Virus record (IMG/VR): IMGVR_UViG_3300023245_000021
Coordinates: 1 to 51,643 of that record
Reading direction: 5' to 3' (one strand)
DNA from: a virus
DNA: 51,643 nucleotides
The notes beneath the pieces were generated by a model. The model had not been told where the DNA came from. It saw only the letters and a list, made by a program, of their open reading frames with translations, and searched no databases. Below, piece by piece: positions 19,960-28,817 of this stretch; within the stretch, counting starts at the first letter, position 1; the number at the start of each line of letters is the position of its first letter. The position numbers and the translations under genes were made by a program.

Positions 19960-21846
19960 TTAAATAGTCCCTTCATCAATCTTCTTCTGGATATGCGTCG
20001 GGTATACTCCGGTTTCACGATGTGTGCTTCTCTCCTCTCGACTCATGTCGTTATAGGCTTTTCGTTTTATTTTAGTTTCTTCTTGCCTAGAACGAGCGTT
20101 GGCTAAAAGGCTTTTTAGAGAATCAGAGCTTGCTAGCCCCAGAGAACCATATTTATTTCTTGTGGGCGCGAACGCAACATCTGGTTTAACTCCAGAACTA
20201 TCTTCGGGCTCGTAGCCTTGTGTCTCTACTAAATAAGCTTCTATTTCTGAAGCCCCTTTACTGGCAGTAATAAGATCGCCCATTTCTTCTTGGGTCAGGG
20301 TTCCGCCTCGTTTATCAACGAAAGTTTTAACTCTGTCTAAAGCAAACGCATCATCGCCTATGACAGTATTTTCACTTGTTTGACCTATGAAATCTGTAGT
20401 AATGTTAGCGCTTGTTGTACTTTTAACTATTATTCCCCCGACACCACTAGGTTTCCCGTCGGCCCTTTTCGCAGTATCAGCATCATCAGCAGTTTTTGGC
20501 CCGAGTATTGGGTTGTTTTCTTTAATCTGTTCCATCTGAGCATTCTGTTGCTGAAAGATAAGAGATACTTCGAGTGTTAGATCTTTAATTGTTTTGTCTG
20601 CATCATATAAAGATTCTAAAGCTATCTCGTCGGCTTCGGGATTGTTTTCTTGGATGGACTGCTTAGCTTTTGCAATTTCAATATTCGCCGACATAGTTTG
20701 ACCGACAAACTCTTGCCAATCTGTAGACGATGTTAGCGCTCGCATAGCATATCTTCTAGCGTCCATACTGTCGGATTCAGCCTTGCTTACAAACGCAACT
20801 CGGTGAGAAGCATAAAACTTATCATACAGCTCGTTATTTTTCGTAACCTGCGCAGTGGTGGCAGGCACCATTGTAAACCCGTTTTCTTTGTTAACCATCA
20901 GGTTAATTCCGTCAGGAGTTATAGTAGATTGTAACTGAGCGGCAGCATCAAACTGACCAAGCATGGCCGCTACTTGACCTGCTTCTGTGTTTAAATTTAA
21001 CTGCTTCGCGTCTGAAAACGTGGTTATTCCATCAGCACCTGTAACTTTTTTAGCTGACACCACGACACCATTTTCTATTGCAGACACTGTTTCTGTGGTA
21101 GAAAGCTGCTCTAAAGCGCTTTGATCTAGTTGAAAGTCTTTGCTAAGCTCTATAGCCTGTACAAAATCACCGCCTGTCTCTTTAAGAATCTTATCAAAGA
21201 TAGCAAGCCCGCTAGCGCTTTTTGCATATAGGCTGTTTCTAAAGCTATCTTGCGCTTCTTTCTGTTTGCCGCTCTGGTCTACAAGACCCGTTAATCTATT
21301 CCCAAGCTTGCTTCTTGCCATTGTCTCGGCGTCTTCTTTAGTTCCACTAGCTGCAAACTTTTCTCGATTAGAAAGCGCGTCTTCGTATTGAGCGGTGGCT
21401 GATAAGGCAGAGGCTTTAGTAGACTCTAGATCTCTAATCTGCGGAGCAAAAGCAGCCCTAAATTTCTGTCTGCTTGCTTCGTCTTTATTCCAGTTTATAT
21501 TTTCTTCGCGGAGCAATAGGTTGTTGAGAGTTTCGTCAACACTTCTATTAGTAAAATAGTCGCCTACAGAGTTTCCAGAGTCTGTAATTTTAGTCTCTAA
21601 GCCGCCAATACCCGTATTAGCTTTCTCAGCCGAAGAGATCATTATGTTTGTATTCAACACATCAGAGTTTTTACTAAAGGTGTCCCACTGGCTAGAAAGC
21701 TTTGAGTTTCCAAACTGCATTAAACCCATAGCACCTAAGCTTAAAAGATCACTCTTGCGCTGACGTTTACGGCTGTCGCTTGCTCTTTTATCATTTCTTG
21801 CGCGTACATCCTGAAGAAGCGATTCTCCAAATTCTCTAATAGCCAT
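19960..21846 (-). CDS. Internal virion protein, gp15-like position (628 aa)
   Basis: Mostly helical, charged, with a basic N-terminus (NDKRASDSRKRQRKSD). No enzyme motif is visible. It sits between the 206-residue and 1313-residue virion genes and is near the T7 gp15 size (747 aa), so an ejected core role is likely. The start ATG 21846 is four bases from the preceding stop. Confidence 0.65.
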   Translation of the reverse strand: MAIREFGESLLQDVRARNDKRASDSRKRQRKSDLLSLGAMGLMQFGNSKLSSQWDTFSKNSDVLNTNIMISSAEKANTGIGGLETKITDSGNSVGDYFTNRSVDETLNNLLLREENINWNKDEASRQKFRAAFAPQIRDLESTKASALSATAQYEDALSNREKFAASGTKEDAETMARSKLGNRLTGLVDQSGKQKEAQDSFRNSLYAKSASGLAIFDKILKETGGDFVQAIELSKDFQLDQSALEQLSTTETVSAIENGVVVSAKKVTGADGITTFSDAKQLNLNTEAGQVAAMLGQFDAAAQLQSTITPDGINLMVNKENGFTMVPATTAQVTKNNELYDKFYASHRVAFVSKAESDSMDARRYAMRALTSSTDWQEFVGQTMSANIEIAKAKQSIQENNPEADEIALESLYDADKTIKDLTLEVSLIFQQQNAQMEQIKENNPILGPKTADDADTAKRADGKPSGVGGIIVKSTTSANITTDFIGQTSENTVIGDDAFALDRVKTFVDKRGGTLTQEEMGDLITASKGASEIEAYLVETQGYEPEDSSGVKPDVAFAPTRNKYGSLGLASSDSLKSLLANARSRQEETKIKRKAYNDMSREERSTHRETGVYPTHIQKKIDEGTI

Positions 21847-21850
21847 AGTA

Positions 21851-22471
21851 TTAAATTCCTGTGGGTGGAGACATTAAACTTTGTTTGTTCGGATCAAGAG
21901 CCTCATCAGGCGCTGACAATAAGCTACCTTGTTTAGCCTTTAAAGCGGGTATTTCAGGCAGCTCTTCTAGCTGTTGTTCCATCTGCGGTGTAATAGTATT
22001 CGCCGGGACGCGCCCAGACTGCCCTGCTTTCTGAAGTTTCTTCAAACGCTCTTCGGAAAAAGAAACTCCTAAGATTTGTTCTTCTTCGTCTTCGTCTTCT
22101 AGCTCGCCACGATAAACAGTAATATCTAAATCGAGTTTTTCGGCCAAGGCAATAAGCATATAAGCAACAGGCTCAACTAGCATTAACATTAAGTCGGGGT
22201 TGAACTTACCTTCCTGAAACTCTGAAAACAACACAGACTGAACAATGTCCATAACAGCCGCACCGTCATCAATGGCCGTCATGAGCGCTGTGTATGTGTT
22301 AGGCTCAATAAACTTACCAAACATATACTCTGAAGCCGCGTGGACTGAAGTAAACTCAGGGGCTTTTTCATACGGCGCAGGGTTCTCGGGGTCATTAGTC
22401 AAAGACTGGCCGGGAAGAGGACGTTTGCCGCTAGCTTGGATTTTCTTATATTCTTCTTCTACTGATGCCAT
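21851..22471 (-). CDS. Virion-associated protein of unknown role (206 aa)
   Basis: Begins MASVEEEYKKIQASGKRPLP, then a compact helical centre with FIEPNTYTALMTAI and PDLMLMLVEPVAYMLIALAE, and a Pro/Gln-rich tail. The layout is one I associate with proteins before the ejection genes in marine T7-like phages, perhaps the gp14 analogue or a core assembly factor. No signal peptide. SD AAAAGGTTTAA lies in the short gap. Confidence 0.65.
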   Translation of the reverse strand: MASVEEEYKKIQASGKRPLPGQSLTNDPENPAPYEKAPEFTSVHAASEYMFGKFIEPNTYTALMTAIDDGAAVMDIVQSVLFSEFQEGKFNPDLMLMLVEPVAYMLIALAEKLDLDITVYRGELEDEDEEEQILGVSFSEERLKKLQKAGQSGRVPANTITPQMEQQLEELPEIPALKAKQGSLLSAPDEALDPNKQSLMSPPTGI

Positions 22472-22483
22472 AATTTAAACCTT

Positions 22484-23878
22484 TTAAGCTGTTATGCCGT
22501 ATTGAGACATATAGTTGCCATATTGAAAAGCAGTATAGCCGTAGGCCATAGGGTTGCTAGTTACTTGTTGTTCAAAAGCCCGAGCATTCATAGTCTCTGG
22601 AGCGCCGTAAGAACCTACGTCGGCTGTTTGAAAAGTAGGGACGTCTGCGTAAATAGTATTTCCTTGATTATAAACCGGCTTGTTCTCAAGCCCTATGCCT
22701 TGTAAAACTTTAGTTTGTAAAGCGCCTGTGGCTTTTGTGCCTATGTCTCCAAAAGGATCATTAAGGAACTTCGTGCCCTCTTCTATAGCTTTTTTAGGAA
22801 GCCCTGCAACTGCGTTTCCTACGGAAGCTAACAAGCTTTCAGGCTTAGGCACACTAACCGCCTCATATTGAGCACTATTTAACGTATCATATAAGGCGCC
22901 TATTCCTTGTTCACCCGAAGCTCTTTGTGTAGCCGCGTCAATAACAGAAGTTTTAAAGTTATTAAAATAATTAATATCGTCTACTTTTCCTAGCTCTGTT
23001 AAACTTTCTGGCGACATGAATCTTATCCTGTCACCAAAAGTAAACTTCTGATCGCCGGCCACTCCTTCTAGTTTAAACTTATAATCGTTCAACATCTCGT
23101 CAGACAGATCAGCTCCAAAGGACTTTATTTGCTCACCTGTCATTGAAGAAGAAGATGACACAAGATCAGCGGGGGCTGTAGCGGCCTTTATAGAGCTTTC
23201 AACTGGAGGGGCCTTAAAGGCGTCCGGGAGGTTTGTTACTATGTCTGCTTTTAAGCCTTCTACTTGAAGTGCTCGGGACTCTTTAACACCTTTGAAGAAC
23301 TCCGAGCCTTTAGTCAAGTTCTGAAACCGTGCGTCCGCACCAAAGCTTCTGGAGAATGCAGAGTCTGCAACTTGCTCACCTGCTGAGTTTGTAATCATAG
23401 TTCCGGTAGATCCAGATGTAGGGCCAAAGAAGTTCTGGGCTGCGTCCGCAAACACATTATCCATGCCGACGAAATTAGCTAATTTATTAGTGGCCGTCTT
23501 AGCAAAGTTTCCTAGAGTCTCCATAACTCCGCCAGTGATGTTGCTAAACACAGACTTTACCGTTGCTATCTTCTGGCCTACCCATACTGCGGCTTTGCCG
23601 GCTGCTACGCCTACTGAACCCAGAGCGCCTCCTAATAAACCTGACGCGGGGACAGCCGCTACATAACCTGCCGTGCCTGCAACACCCACAGCCGCTGAAC
23701 CTGCCGCTCCCAGAAGGGCATTGCCGATAGCGGGCATAATAAAGAACATAGCCACCTGACCAAGAATACCAATCTTGTTCATAAATTTGCCGAACTTTTT
23801 AAATGCGCTCTTAATGCCTTTGCCGATTTTCTTAAAAACCTTCCCAACGCTTTTAAATATCTTGCTAAAAAATCCCAT
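22484..23878 (-). CDS. Internal virion protein with amphipathic basic N-terminus (464 aa)
   Basis: Residues 1-38 are Lys/Phe-rich repeats (FSKIFKSVGKVFKKIGKGIK), resembling a membrane-active amphipathic helix. Residues about 40-115 are long Gly/Ala-rich hydrophobic segments (FFIMPAIGNALLGAAG). The remaining part is soluble. It could insert into the host envelope during DNA ejection, the role of T7 gp14, but this is inference from composition and position. Confidence 0.65.
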   Translation of the reverse strand: MGFFSKIFKSVGKVFKKIGKGIKSAFKKFGKFMNKIGILGQVAMFFIMPAIGNALLGAAGSAAVGVAGTAGYVAAVPASGLLGGALGSVGVAAGKAAVWVGQKIATVKSVFSNITGGVMETLGNFAKTATNKLANFVGMDNVFADAAQNFFGPTSGSTGTMITNSAGEQVADSAFSRSFGADARFQNLTKGSEFFKGVKESRALQVEGLKADIVTNLPDAFKAPPVESSIKAATAPADLVSSSSSMTGEQIKSFGADLSDEMLNDYKFKLEGVAGDQKFTFGDRIRFMSPESLTELGKVDDINYFNNFKTSVIDAATQRASGEQGIGALYDTLNSAQYEAVSVPKPESLLASVGNAVAGLPKKAIEEGTKFLNDPFGDIGTKATGALQTKVLQGIGLENKPVYNQGNTIYADVPTFQTADVGSYGAPETMNARAFEQQVTSNPMAYGYTAFQYGNYMSQYGITA

Positions 23879-23935
23879 TATCTTGTATCCTTTATGTGTG
23901 TTTGATTAGGCTAAGTCCAACTTTAAGTATTAATA

Positions 23936-26900
23936 TCACTGTCCCCAAGGGCCGGGGCCTGATGGAGTTGTTGTAGACGTTCCGCTGTAGCCATAACTTT
24001 TTAATATATTAATTAACGCTGATGTTGTAGTGCTCGTATCTTTACTGCTTGTCGCACTTTCATTCCCAATAGCTGTAGCAATCAACTGAGCTTCGCGCTG
24101 CTCGTTATTTTCAAACGACTGGCGGACATAGGCCGCTTCGTCTCTAAGCTGTTGCCAGAGTTGCGTCTGATCCAAGGCCGAAATATTATAAGCATTCTGA
24201 ACATTCTGTTGGTTAGAAGCGTTTGCGGCTGCTGTATCGGCTGTATTGGCCTGTCGTCTCCAAGAGACATTAGACTGTTCTATAGCTTGAGCATTTGCCG
24301 CATTCCAAGTATCTCTTTGATTATCAATACTAGCATTAAACTTATTAATATCTGCTTCAAGCTGTGCAGTAAAGGTATCAGCCTGTAGCATATTACCGGC
24401 CTCAATAGCTGCTGCGCGGTTTGTCTCGGTAACATTGAAGGACTCCATAGCGTTTCGGGCGCTTGTATTAAACTGCTTCATGTTATTAGACTGGCTGATT
24501 AAAAATGAATCTAGCTGATTCTGAGACGTTGCGCCAAACTGCTTAGCGGCATTCTGTGCAGCTTGATCAGACAACAAACTCTGTTGAGCCATCTGTTGAT
24601 CCATAACAATGCCTTGTTGTGCGTTGCTAAGGTTCGCCATATCCATAGTCAAGAAGTTCTTAGCATTCTCTACTGAGACGCGGGTTCTTGCGTCTGCATT
24701 AGCTAAATCAGTTTGTGTTAGAAGTGTTGCGTTCTGAACGGCTGATTGTTGATCGGCGCTAAACTGGGTGGCTGTCATAGTCTGCATGAACTTGCTATTA
24801 GCCATCTCCATCTGTTGTTCGTTAGACATCTTACTCATGTCAAAGTTAGCGTTGATTTGAGCGTTGAACATCGCGGCGCTCTGCTCGTTGCTTAGATTTG
24901 CTAAGCCCATAGCCTGAGCTAACTGTGCGTTAACTTGGCCGGCTTGCATCTTTTTCTCGTAGACTTGAAGCTGAGCCGTGTTTTCAGCACTCATGCTCTC
25001 CGAATCTGCTTGGTTCTCAAAAGTAAGATTAGCTAACTGTACTTTTTCAGAGGCGCTTAACTGAGCCATCTCTGCATTCTGTCGCAGATCTTCGTTCTTA
25101 GCCATCATGCTTGTATAGATAGTAAGCTCTTGAAGCTTCATGCGATTAGCTTCAGTCATGTTAGCGCCGTCAGTTGCGGCTCTTTCCGAGAGATTAGCTA
25201 GTTCCATTTGCTGATCGTTGTTTAGATTAGCTAAGTCCATCTGTTGAGAAAGATTAGCATTAGTCTTTTTAAAGTCTACAAGAACATTGAGGTCTGCTAA
25301 GCGCCCTTGGTTAACTGCCGACATAGATTCTCGGTCTGTGGCGTTTGCTTCGGTCAAGTTTTTCATTTCAAGCTGAAGCTCATTAGAGAGATTAGCTTTC
25401 GTCATGTCTTGATCTAGCTCTGCTTGACGCATAATTCTAGAAACTTGAGCATTATAGCCTGCAAGCTTAGACTGCTGTTCGGCTGTCATGTTTTGCGAGC
25501 CTGCGGCATTCATAGCTTGTAAGTTAGCTAAGTCTGATTGAACCTCTGCGCCTAGAGTAGATATAGCGGCCTGTTGACGCTGTGAAGACTCTTGCTGTGA
25601 TCGCTGTTGAGCCATCTGAGCATTAGTTAAATCTGTTTCTTGTTTCTGTTGCGCAGTAGTCATTACTGCTTGTTGATCAAAGGTTCCTTTCTGGACTTTA
25701 ATCTGCTGTGCCATATCTGCTGTTTGAGATGCAGAGGTCTGTTCGTTTGCAAGGTTCTGAAGGCGTATCTGCATCGTGTTCTGAGCAGTGCCTAAATTAG
25801 CTTGCTGTTGGTTGCTAAGGTTCTGTTGTGCTCGCGTCTGTAGTGCCTGAGCATTACTTTGAGCAATAGGTAGTGCACTCTGAATAATAGCATTGAAGAG
25901 AGCATCACGGCCTACAGTCGAAGTACTTAAACCCCTCTGAGCCATCTTAGCTTCCATAGCCGCTATAGCGGGTCGAGCCCAAGCAGGCGTATTGCCATCT
26001 TCCATTCCGGCCAATAAACCTTCCATTTGTGTAGAGACTAGGGCTTCAAGTGGCAGGGCGGCTACTGCGGCTACAACAACTGGATCAGCGCCCGAATCTA
26101 TCTGAGCTATAACTGTTGCAGGATCTTCGACAAGAGCCGCTGAAACTTCTTTCGGCACATTTGCAACTACTGCTAACATATCTGCGGCGGCTGTCTTACG
26201 TGCCTCGCCCGTTACTGCATCCATTTTAGCGGCGGCGGCTGTAGGAACACCACCAATTTGCGAGGCATCTCCTTTAGAAACTTCGCCGGTAATGCCTTGG
26301 CGTTCTTGCATATCAATAGGCGGCACACTGCCAATCTCAGAAGCTTTACGGCTCTTGGCCTCGCCTACTTGTGCTACACGTTCTTTAGCTAGTTTAAACT
26401 CGGGAATATCTTCAAGTACTACACCCTCTTTAGAGACTATATCTAGAAGATCTCTTTTCTCTCTTTCAGACATTGTTTGAGCCATGCGCTCAGCTACTTC
26501 AGGGTCTTTAGCTTCAATGACTGTATAACGCTCATCTGACTGAGCGGCTATTGCATAATCTGTATATGCGGGTCTATCAGCGGCAACACCCATTGCGGCC
26601 TTTTCAGCCTCTGCATCGCGCTGTGCGGTGTCAACACTCGCGGCTGTTCCTTGGCCCGCAACGCCCGTTATGCTTACTTCACCCTGTGCGGCTACAGTAT
26701 CAGCCATCTGACCAGAGGTGGTTGTAGCTTTGTATGTTTTTGCTTTTCCGTCTCCTAGTTCAACATCTGCTTGGTCTACATCACCCTGTGTGGCTGTTAA
26801 AGCTCCTGCTTCGACTGTACTAGAAGTTGCGTCTGTAGCGTCGCCGAGCTGTTGGATATCATCTTCGCCTGTTATAGTTCCTTCGGGTGCTTGTGCAGTC

Positions 26901-28192
26901 GTGTCGTATGTCATGCTGTTGCTAGCTTCAATGCCCTTTAAGAAATCATGGTTGCCTACAAACCAAGCAGGCATCTGTGCGTCACTACCGGCTCTGTTTG
27001 CTACTGCCCATGCTTGCATTTCAGTTCTTTCTGCATTAGTGAACTCAGGATATTGATCAACAAACTTATTAGCCCATTGCTCAGCTTTTGGGACAGGTTT
27101 AAGTATTGATTCCGCTTCCATCTGCTTCAGATCAGGAACACCCGGATCATAGGGAGCTAGATTTATAGGCGCAGCGCCATCTGGGACATATTCAGGAGAC
27201 TTAAAGCCTCGCTCGCCTTCGGGGATTGGTGTAGTTCCGCCATTATCTACACCATCCGGATTTGTTTCTTCGGTTCCAGAGCCTGACGGATCTGTTTCGT
27301 CGCTACTTGCTGTAGTGCCTGTAGTGCCTCCAGTGCCTGTAGTGCCTCCAGTGCCTGTAGTGCCGTTTTCTGTTTGTGTTCCTTCTGTATCTGGATTATA
27401 TCCTCCTCCGTAGTCTTCAGCAAGTTTAGCTAACTGAGCAGGAGTAAGTCCTGTGAAACCACTACCCATCATGCTTCGTTTCGTCACATTTTGAGATTGT
27501 TGGGATTGGGGCATAGATTGTTGCTGTACTCTTTGTTCAACATTTCGTTGAGCATACGCACGATCAGTAGGCTGTACAACATAATCAGGAGAAAACTCTA
27601 CTCTTTTTCCTCCGCGACCTTCTGTAAGAACCATATTATCCGGTAAATTTTCTGGATCAACTATATTACCGTTTGGATCACGTAGTTCGTTTCCGACTGC
27701 TTGCTTTAAGCCCTGAGTAGGAGCATTTCCTAAAGCAGCAGATTGCATATTAGAAGGGACGCCGTGACTAAAGTTTAAACTTTCATTAATAGGCCCACCA
27801 GACCCTCCAGTAGAAGAGCCTCTTCTTCCGCCCGTTGAGCCTACGCGCTCAACGGGCTTAATATCTCTAGGAGTCCCTAGCTTTGGATCAGAAAAGAGCG
27901 AGGGGTTTATAGGCTTTGGAGCCGGATCAGAGATCACAGGGTTTTTAACTTTAACCTGCTTGGGCTGTGGAGCCGCTTTAACTTGCTTAATGGGTAGTTT
28001 AATTCCCCCACTTTTAGGAGGCGCAATAGGCTTAACGCTGTCGTCATATAGCTCTCTTGGCACAGGTTTAGGGACTGCTTTAAGTTGCTTAGGCTCTAGA
28101 GCCGACACAGACTTTCCGCCTCTAGCCAACTGCTTTCGCTTCAGAGCCTTCAGAGCCTTATTAATATTACGTGCATGTCTTTTATTACTCAT
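23936..28192 (-). CDS. Giant Gln/Asn-rich virion protein with coiled repeats (1418 aa)
   Basis: Three zones: a basic Pro-rich N-terminus (1-200), a Gly/Thr-rich and acidic spacer (about 275-330, GTTGTGGTT repeats), and from about residue 780 a 550-residue zone of degenerate heptad-like repeats such as QMELANLSERA, QQMEMAN and MANLSNAQQ. The last zone should form a long coiled coil or fibre. It lies between the tail fibre and ejection genes. It may be an internal core or tail-length component; no homologue is firmly recognised. Start ATG 28192 overlaps the upstream stop. Confidence 0.65.
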   Translation of the reverse strand: MSNKRHARNINKALKALKRKQLARGGKSVSALEPKQLKAVPKPVPRELYDDSVKPIAPPKSGGIKLPIKQVKAAPQPKQVKVKNPVISDPAPKPINPSLFSDPKLGTPRDIKPVERVGSTGGRRGSSTGGSGGPINESLNFSHGVPSNMQSAALGNAPTQGLKQAVGNELRDPNGNIVDPENLPDNMVLTEGRGGKRVEFSPDYVVQPTDRAYAQRNVEQRVQQQSMPQSQQSQNVTKRSMMGSGFTGLTPAQLAKLAEDYGGGYNPDTEGTQTENGTTGTGGTTGTGGTTGTTASSDETDPSGSGTEETNPDGVDNGGTTPIPEGERGFKSPEYVPDGAAPINLAPYDPGVPDLKQMEAESILKPVPKAEQWANKFVDQYPEFTNAERTEMQAWAVANRAGSDAQMPAWFVGNHDFLKGIEASNSMTYDTTAQAPEGTITGEDDIQQLGDATDATSSTVEAGALTATQGDVDQADVELGDGKAKTYKATTTSGQMADTVAAQGEVSITGVAGQGTAASVDTAQRDAEAEKAAMGVAADRPAYTDYAIAAQSDERYTVIEAKDPEVAERMAQTMSEREKRDLLDIVSKEGVVLEDIPEFKLAKERVAQVGEAKSRKASEIGSVPPIDMQERQGITGEVSKGDASQIGGVPTAAAAKMDAVTGEARKTAAADMLAVVANVPKEVSAALVEDPATVIAQIDSGADPVVVAAVAALPLEALVSTQMEGLLAGMEDGNTPAWARPAIAAMEAKMAQRGLSTSTVGRDALFNAIIQSALPIAQSNAQALQTRAQQNLSNQQQANLGTAQNTMQIRLQNLANEQTSASQTADMAQQIKVQKGTFDQQAVMTTAQQKQETDLTNAQMAQQRSQQESSQRQQAAISTLGAEVQSDLANLQAMNAAGSQNMTAEQQSKLAGYNAQVSRIMRQAELDQDMTKANLSNELQLEMKNLTEANATDRESMSAVNQGRLADLNVLVDFKKTNANLSQQMDLANLNNDQQMELANLSERAATDGANMTEANRMKLQELTIYTSMMAKNEDLRQNAEMAQLSASEKVQLANLTFENQADSESMSAENTAQLQVYEKKMQAGQVNAQLAQAMGLANLSNEQSAAMFNAQINANFDMSKMSNEQQMEMANSKFMQTMTATQFSADQQSAVQNATLLTQTDLANADARTRVSVENAKNFLTMDMANLSNAQQGIVMDQQMAQQSLLSDQAAQNAAKQFGATSQNQLDSFLISQSNNMKQFNTSARNAMESFNVTETNRAAAIEAGNMLQADTFTAQLEADINKFNASIDNQRDTWNAANAQAIEQSNVSWRRQANTADTAAANASNQQNVQNAYNISALDQTQLWQQLRDEAAYVRQSFENNEQREAQLIATAIGNESATSSKDTSTTTSALINILKSYGYSGTSTTTPSGPGPWGQ
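27312..27364. repeat. Short 18-bp tandem repeat inside the giant virion gene
   Basis: About 2.5 to 3 copies of TAGTGCCTGTAGTGCCTC-like units, encoding TGGTTG repeats on the minus strand. It keeps the reading frame, so copy number may vary. Confidence 0.8.
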
Positions 28193-28362
28193 TTTTTAGT
28201 CTGCCTCTTAGCAATAAGCTTCTGAATGGTTTCTGATTCAAATATACGGATGCCTAACCACACAATCGTAAACAACGAAGCAATAGGCGGAAGCCAACTC
28301 ATTAGTGCAAGAATCCCGGTACTTGCGGCGGCTATGTCTACTACGTCTTTGGTTTCGTTCAT
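28189..28362 (-). CDS. Small holin-like membrane protein (57 aa)
   Basis: ATG 28362 with SD GGAGAGCTT just upstream; its stop overlaps the start of the giant gene (ATGA). Sequence MNETKDVVDIAAASTGIL, then WLPPIASLFTIVWLGIRIFE, is the pattern of small podovirus class II-like holins: short polar N-terminus, two hydrophobic segments, basic C-terminus (AKRQTKK). It may act in lysis together with the gene at 28386, or as a pinholin/antiholin to the holin at 15639. Confidence 0.7.
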   Translation of the reverse strand: MNETKDVVDIAAASTGILALMSWLPPIASLFTIVWLGIRIFESETIQKLIAKRQTKK

Positions 28363-28385
28363 GATGCTAAGCTCTCCTTTTTTAG

Positions 28386-28580
28386 TTATTTAGCGTTTAA
28401 GGGCACAGTAGTGACTGATCTAAGCACCACAATACATACTGCAATACCTATTCCGATGAGTGCTTGTGAGCCTTGACTAACAGGCAATAAACCAGTGTAC
28501 CCTTGAGCCATGCTTAAAACAGTCAACGCAATGCTAAATTGTATCGTCCTAGACTTGAGGCTCTGTAGTATTAAGTCCAT
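28386..28580 (-). CDS. Small two-TM membrane protein, holin-associated type (64 aa)
   Basis: Begins MDLILQSLKSRTIQFSIALT and ends VVLRSVTTVPL. Two hydrophobic segments (about 15-32 and 40-55) and the LKSRTI...VLRxxTTxPL pattern match short membrane proteins encoded after tail fibre genes in many phages. Its start overlaps the upstream stop. It may assist the holin; function unknown. Confidence 0.7.
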   Translation of the reverse strand: MDLILQSLKSRTIQFSIALTVLSMAQGYTGLLPVSQGSQALIGIGIAVCIVVLRSVTTVPLNAK

Positions 28581-28816
28581 TATGATATGTACTCATTGCC
28601 AGAGCTAATGGCGGCACTAACCGCAGTCATGTCTTCATCGCCCCAATCGTCTTTAGCAACCATAAGCTCTAGGTGCTGAACATTACGCTCAACTGTTCCT
28701 TGGCTATCTTCATCAGCTTCTGCGGCGATAGTGGCTGTGATAAGTACTACACTATCACCCATTGCTGAGTAGTCTTGTGCTAGTTGTTCTGCTTTACGAT
28801 CTTCTACTTGTGACAT
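28580..28816 (-). CDS. Small acidic protein after the tail fibre (78 aa)
   Basis: Acidic, helical, with no motif (KAEQLAQDYSAMGDSVVLIT, DDWGDEDMTAV). It starts one base after the fibre gene ends (TAATATG context). Position suggests a tail-fibre assembly or chaperone helper, but nothing in the sequence proves it. Confidence 0.6.
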   Translation of the reverse strand: MSQVEDRKAEQLAQDYSAMGDSVVLITATIAAEADEDSQGTVERNVQHLELMVAKDDWGDEDMTAVSAAISSGNEYIS

Positions 28817-28817
28817 A

